A DNA stretch of 64,000 bases, from assembly GCF_012844365.1 (NCBI RefSeq), contig NZ_CP051626.1:1922001-1986000 (forward strand), written 5' to 3'. The translations under genes were made by a program, and so were the position numbers. The DNA comes from Brevibacterium sp. 'Marine' (lineage in GTDB: Bacteria > Actinomycetota > Actinomycetes > Actinomycetales > Brevibacteriaceae). A model generated the notes under the pieces. That model saw only the letters and a list, made by a program, of their open reading frames with translations. It made no database searches and was not told the DNA's origin. Positions 62,349 to 64,000 of the stretch are shown here, piece after piece. Position 1 is the first letter of the stretch, and every line of letters begins with the position of its first letter.

Positions 62349-63542
62349 TCAGGCCGCTTCGCGGATGGCGTCGAGGGCCGAGAAGAGGTCTCGTGCGAGG
62401 TCGTCGACGTGTTCGAGCCCGACCGACAGGCGGACGAGGCCGTCCCCGGGCTTCGCGGTGGCCGCTACGGGCCGGTGGGTGAGTGAGGCCGGGTGCTGGA
62501 TGAGCGTGTCGGCACCGCCGAGCGAGACCGCGTGGACGATGAGGTCGCAGTGTTCGACGAAGGTCCGGGCCGCGTCGAATCCGCCGGCCAGTTCGATGGC
62601 GATCATCGCCCCGCCGCCGCGCATCTGCGAGCCGACAAGCCCGCGCGGATCGGAGTCGGCGAAGCCGGGGTAGTGGACGCGGGCGATCTCCGGGCGCGTC
62701 TGGAGTCGGCGCGCGAGTTCGCCTGCGGTGTCCTGGGCCGCACGCATCCGCACGGCGAGAGTCCGCAGCCCTCGGTGGAGGAGATAGGCGCCCATCGGGT
62801 GCAGGAGGGCTCCGGTGATGGCGCGCACCCGGCGCAGTCGCATGGCCCAGTCTGTATTCGTCGCAATGATTCCGCCCATCGCGTCTCCGTGACCGCCGAG
62901 GTATTTCGTGGCGCTGTGGAGCACGAGAGCGGCCCCGTGATCGATCGGCCGTTGGAGCACAGGGGTGCAGAAGGTGTTGTCGACCAGTACCGGCACGTCT
63001 CCCGCTGCAGCGACGACCGAGCTTATGTCGACGAGGTCGAGGCTGGGGTTCGCCGGTGTCTCGACGATGACGAGCCCGGTGTCTTCACGGATCGACTCGG
63101 CGATCTGGTCCTCTTCCGCCCAGGTCACTGAGGTGCCGAGCAGGCCGGACTCGAGCAGGTGGTCACTGCCCCCATAGAGGGGACGGACGGCGACGATATG
63201 GGGTGTCCCGGCGTCGACTGCGGCGAGGAGTGCGGCAGTCATGGCAGCCATTCCCGTGGCGAAGGCCACGGCTGATTCGGCGTTCTCCAATTCGGCGAGC
63301 GCGGATTCGAACCGTGCCACACCGGGCTGCCACAGACGTTGGTAGACAGGGGAATCTCCCTCTTTCAAGGGATGTCCGCCGGCAAGGCTCTCGTAGGAAT
63401 CTCCGCCCGTGCGGACGTCGTTGACCGGGTTGGTGGTGGAGAGGTCGATCGCGGGGACATGAACGCCTGACGCTGCGAGGCCGTCCATTCCGCCGTGGAC
63501 CATGCGGGTCTCAGGGTGCATCGATGTCATAACCGCATTCAA
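62349..63542 (-). CDS. trans-sulphuration PLP enzyme (cystathionine gamma-synthase/lyase-like)
   Basis: PLP enzyme of 397 residues in the Cys/Met metabolism family. The cofactor Lys is in LHSATKYLGGHGDAMGGI. Further motifs are RPLYGGSDHLLESG and the GLVIVETPANPSLDL segment. The C-terminal segment LVRLSVGLEHVDDL is conserved. Cystathionine gamma-synthase, beta/gamma-lyase and methionine gamma-lyase cannot be told apart here. The TTG at 63542 is preceded by GGGAGAAG; ATGs at 63530 and 63521 are alternatives. A Lrp/AsnC regulator is divergent from it. Confidence 0.9.
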   Translation of the reverse strand: MNAVMTSMHPETRMVHGGMDGLAASGVHVPAIDLSTTNPVNDVRTGGDSYESLAGGHPLKEGDSPVYQRLWQPGVARFESALAELENAESAVAFATGMAAMTAALLAAVDAGTPHIVAVRPLYGGSDHLLESGLLGTSVTWAEEDQIAESIREDTGLVIVETPANPSLDLVDISSVVAAAGDVPVLVDNTFCTPVLQRPIDHGAALVLHSATKYLGGHGDAMGGIIATNTDWAMRLRRVRAITGALLHPMGAYLLHRGLRTLAVRMRAAQDTAGELARRLQTRPEIARVHYPGFADSDPRGLVGSQMRGGGAMIAIELAGGFDAARTFVEHCDLIVHAVSLGGADTLIQHPASLTHRPVAATAKPGDGLVRLSVGLEHVDDLARDLFSALDAIREAA

Positions 63543-63576
63543 TACACTTCTCCCGGCAGACGCAATGATCCTGCAA

Positions 63577-63609
63577 TCTCCTGCGAGGATCCGGGAATCT
63601 GGCAGGAGA
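63577..63609. promoter_or_regulatory. candidate Lrp/AsnC operator
   Basis: An 8-bp inverted repeat TCTCCTGC / GCAGGAGA (63577-63584 and 63602-63609) with a 17-bp spacer lies between the divergent PLP enzyme and the Lrp-type gene. It is the likely place for shared regulation. Confidence 0.45.
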
Positions 63610-63640
63610 GTCTGCGAAGAGATATGGAAGACTGTGACTC

Positions 63641-64000
63641 ATGTCGCAGAATGTCTCACTCGATGCCACCGATCGTCGCCTCCTGCAGGAGCTCAACGCC
63701 GATGCTCGGGCCTCGGGCGCAGTCCTGGCCGCGGCCGTCGGGATCTCCGAATCGACGGTCTCCCTGCGCCTCAAACGACTGAGATCTCTCGGCGTCATCC
63801 GCGGATTCCATATCGATGTCGATCCGACAGCACTGGGCGTGGGCCTGCAGGCGCTCGTATCGATTCGCCTGGCCAAGCATGATCGCGCTGAGATCGATGC
63901 GTTCACTGCGGCCGCCCCGAAGTTTCCGGGGGTGGTGCGGATGTACCATATGGCCGGAGCTGACGACTATCTGCTGCATATCGTCGCCACCGATGCTGCC
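63641..64000 (+). CDS. Lrp/AsnC family regulator (3' end outside window)
   Basis: First 120 residues of a feast/famine regulator. The HTH reads LDATDRRLLQELNADARASG and continues AAAVGISESTVSLRLKRL. The RAM ligand-binding domain begins IRGFHIDVDPTALGVGLQAL and ends in the visible part at GADDYLLHIVATD. The ATG at 63641 is the natural start. Being divergent from a trans-sulphuration enzyme, it may respond to a sulphur amino acid, as in related AsnC-CGS pairs; that is inference. Roughly 25-40 residues are missing at the window edge. Confidence 0.9.
   Translation, partial: MSQNVSLDATDRRLLQELNADARASGAVLAAAVGISESTVSLRLKRLRSLGVIRGFHIDVDPTALGVGLQALVSIRLAKHDRAEIDAFTAAAPKFPGVVRMYHMAGADDYLLHIVATDAA

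Noticed and set aside
1..64000. CRISPR arrays, rRNA operons, phage or known defence systems
   Set aside because: Read for regularly spaced repeats and hallmark proteins on both strands; none found.

Overview
The window is a high-GC actinobacterial chromosome segment. Actinobacterial markers include DUF3145 and DUF3052 proteins, a MoeZ-type MoeBR, a fabD-fabH-acpP-fabF locus with a PucR-type regulator, and a single-chain AceE. The gene content fits Micrococcales, and Brevibacterium is my best guess. That genus call is inference from gene content only. There are three tRNA genes (Ala-GGC, Asn-GTT, Met-CAT). I saw no rRNA, CRISPR array, prophage or recognisable defence island.

Region by region. 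1-2.5 kb: the 3' part of a GH1 beta-glucosidase translationally coupled to a GPH-like sugar transporter. 3.2-6.6 kb: a compact L-carnitine catabolic operon. It encodes a fused XRE-TetR regulator, a BKACE-type dehydrocarnitine-cleaving enzyme and a carnitine dehydrogenase-thioesterase fusion. A 9-bp inverted repeat lies in front of the operon, and a PLP decarboxylase is divergent. 8.2-10.5 kb: a YczE membrane protein divergent from its MocR-type regulator. 10.5-14.3 kb: YggS, an ACR3-like pump, an Ada-AraC-AlkA fusion and Ogt, followed by an intact IS3-family element (14352-15950). 16.3-23.2 kb: a small basic protein, a gene-poor AT-rich stretch with clustered palindromes, a universal stress protein, a hydrolase, small membrane proteins and two transporters.

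24.3-33.3 kb: a molybdenum cofactor and molybdate uptake cluster. It has two MoeA paralogues, MoeBR, MoaD, MoaA, MoaC, MoaE, a HTH-TOBE protein, ModA and a single-chain ModB-ModC fusion that lacks the usual TOBE domain. No MogA/MoaB is seen. 33.3-38.5 kb: acyl-CoA synthetase, GNAT, GluQ-RS, and a DMT-like transporter coupled to a glycosyltransferase whose only sensible start codon is CTG.

38.9-47.4 kb: the most interesting region. A luciferase-like monooxygenase gene is split by an insertion of about 7.4 kb. Removing the insertion and fusing the halves at a shared ATG gives a continuous 340-codon gene. The insert carries mobilisation genes (mobC in two frames, a relaxase, an overlapping mobB) and a CmtR-type Cd/Pb sensor whose start codon lies inside a large interrupted palindrome. 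It also carries a CadA-like P1B ATPase, a thioredoxin-like protein and a lone P-loop kinase. An IS481-family element later inserted at its left edge; its 14-bp target duplication spans the island junction, so the order of events can be read.

47.5-64 kb: a DHA2-type MFS pump, a degenerate EAL + DICT protein, tRNA-Met, DUF3145, the fatty-acid synthesis locus with its regulator, aceE, DUF3052, an AhpE-like peroxiredoxin, a HIT protein, a TipA-like MerR regulator, a cystathionine gamma-synthase-like enzyme and a divergent Lrp/AsnC regulator cut by the window end. Strong hairpin terminators separate most converging units.
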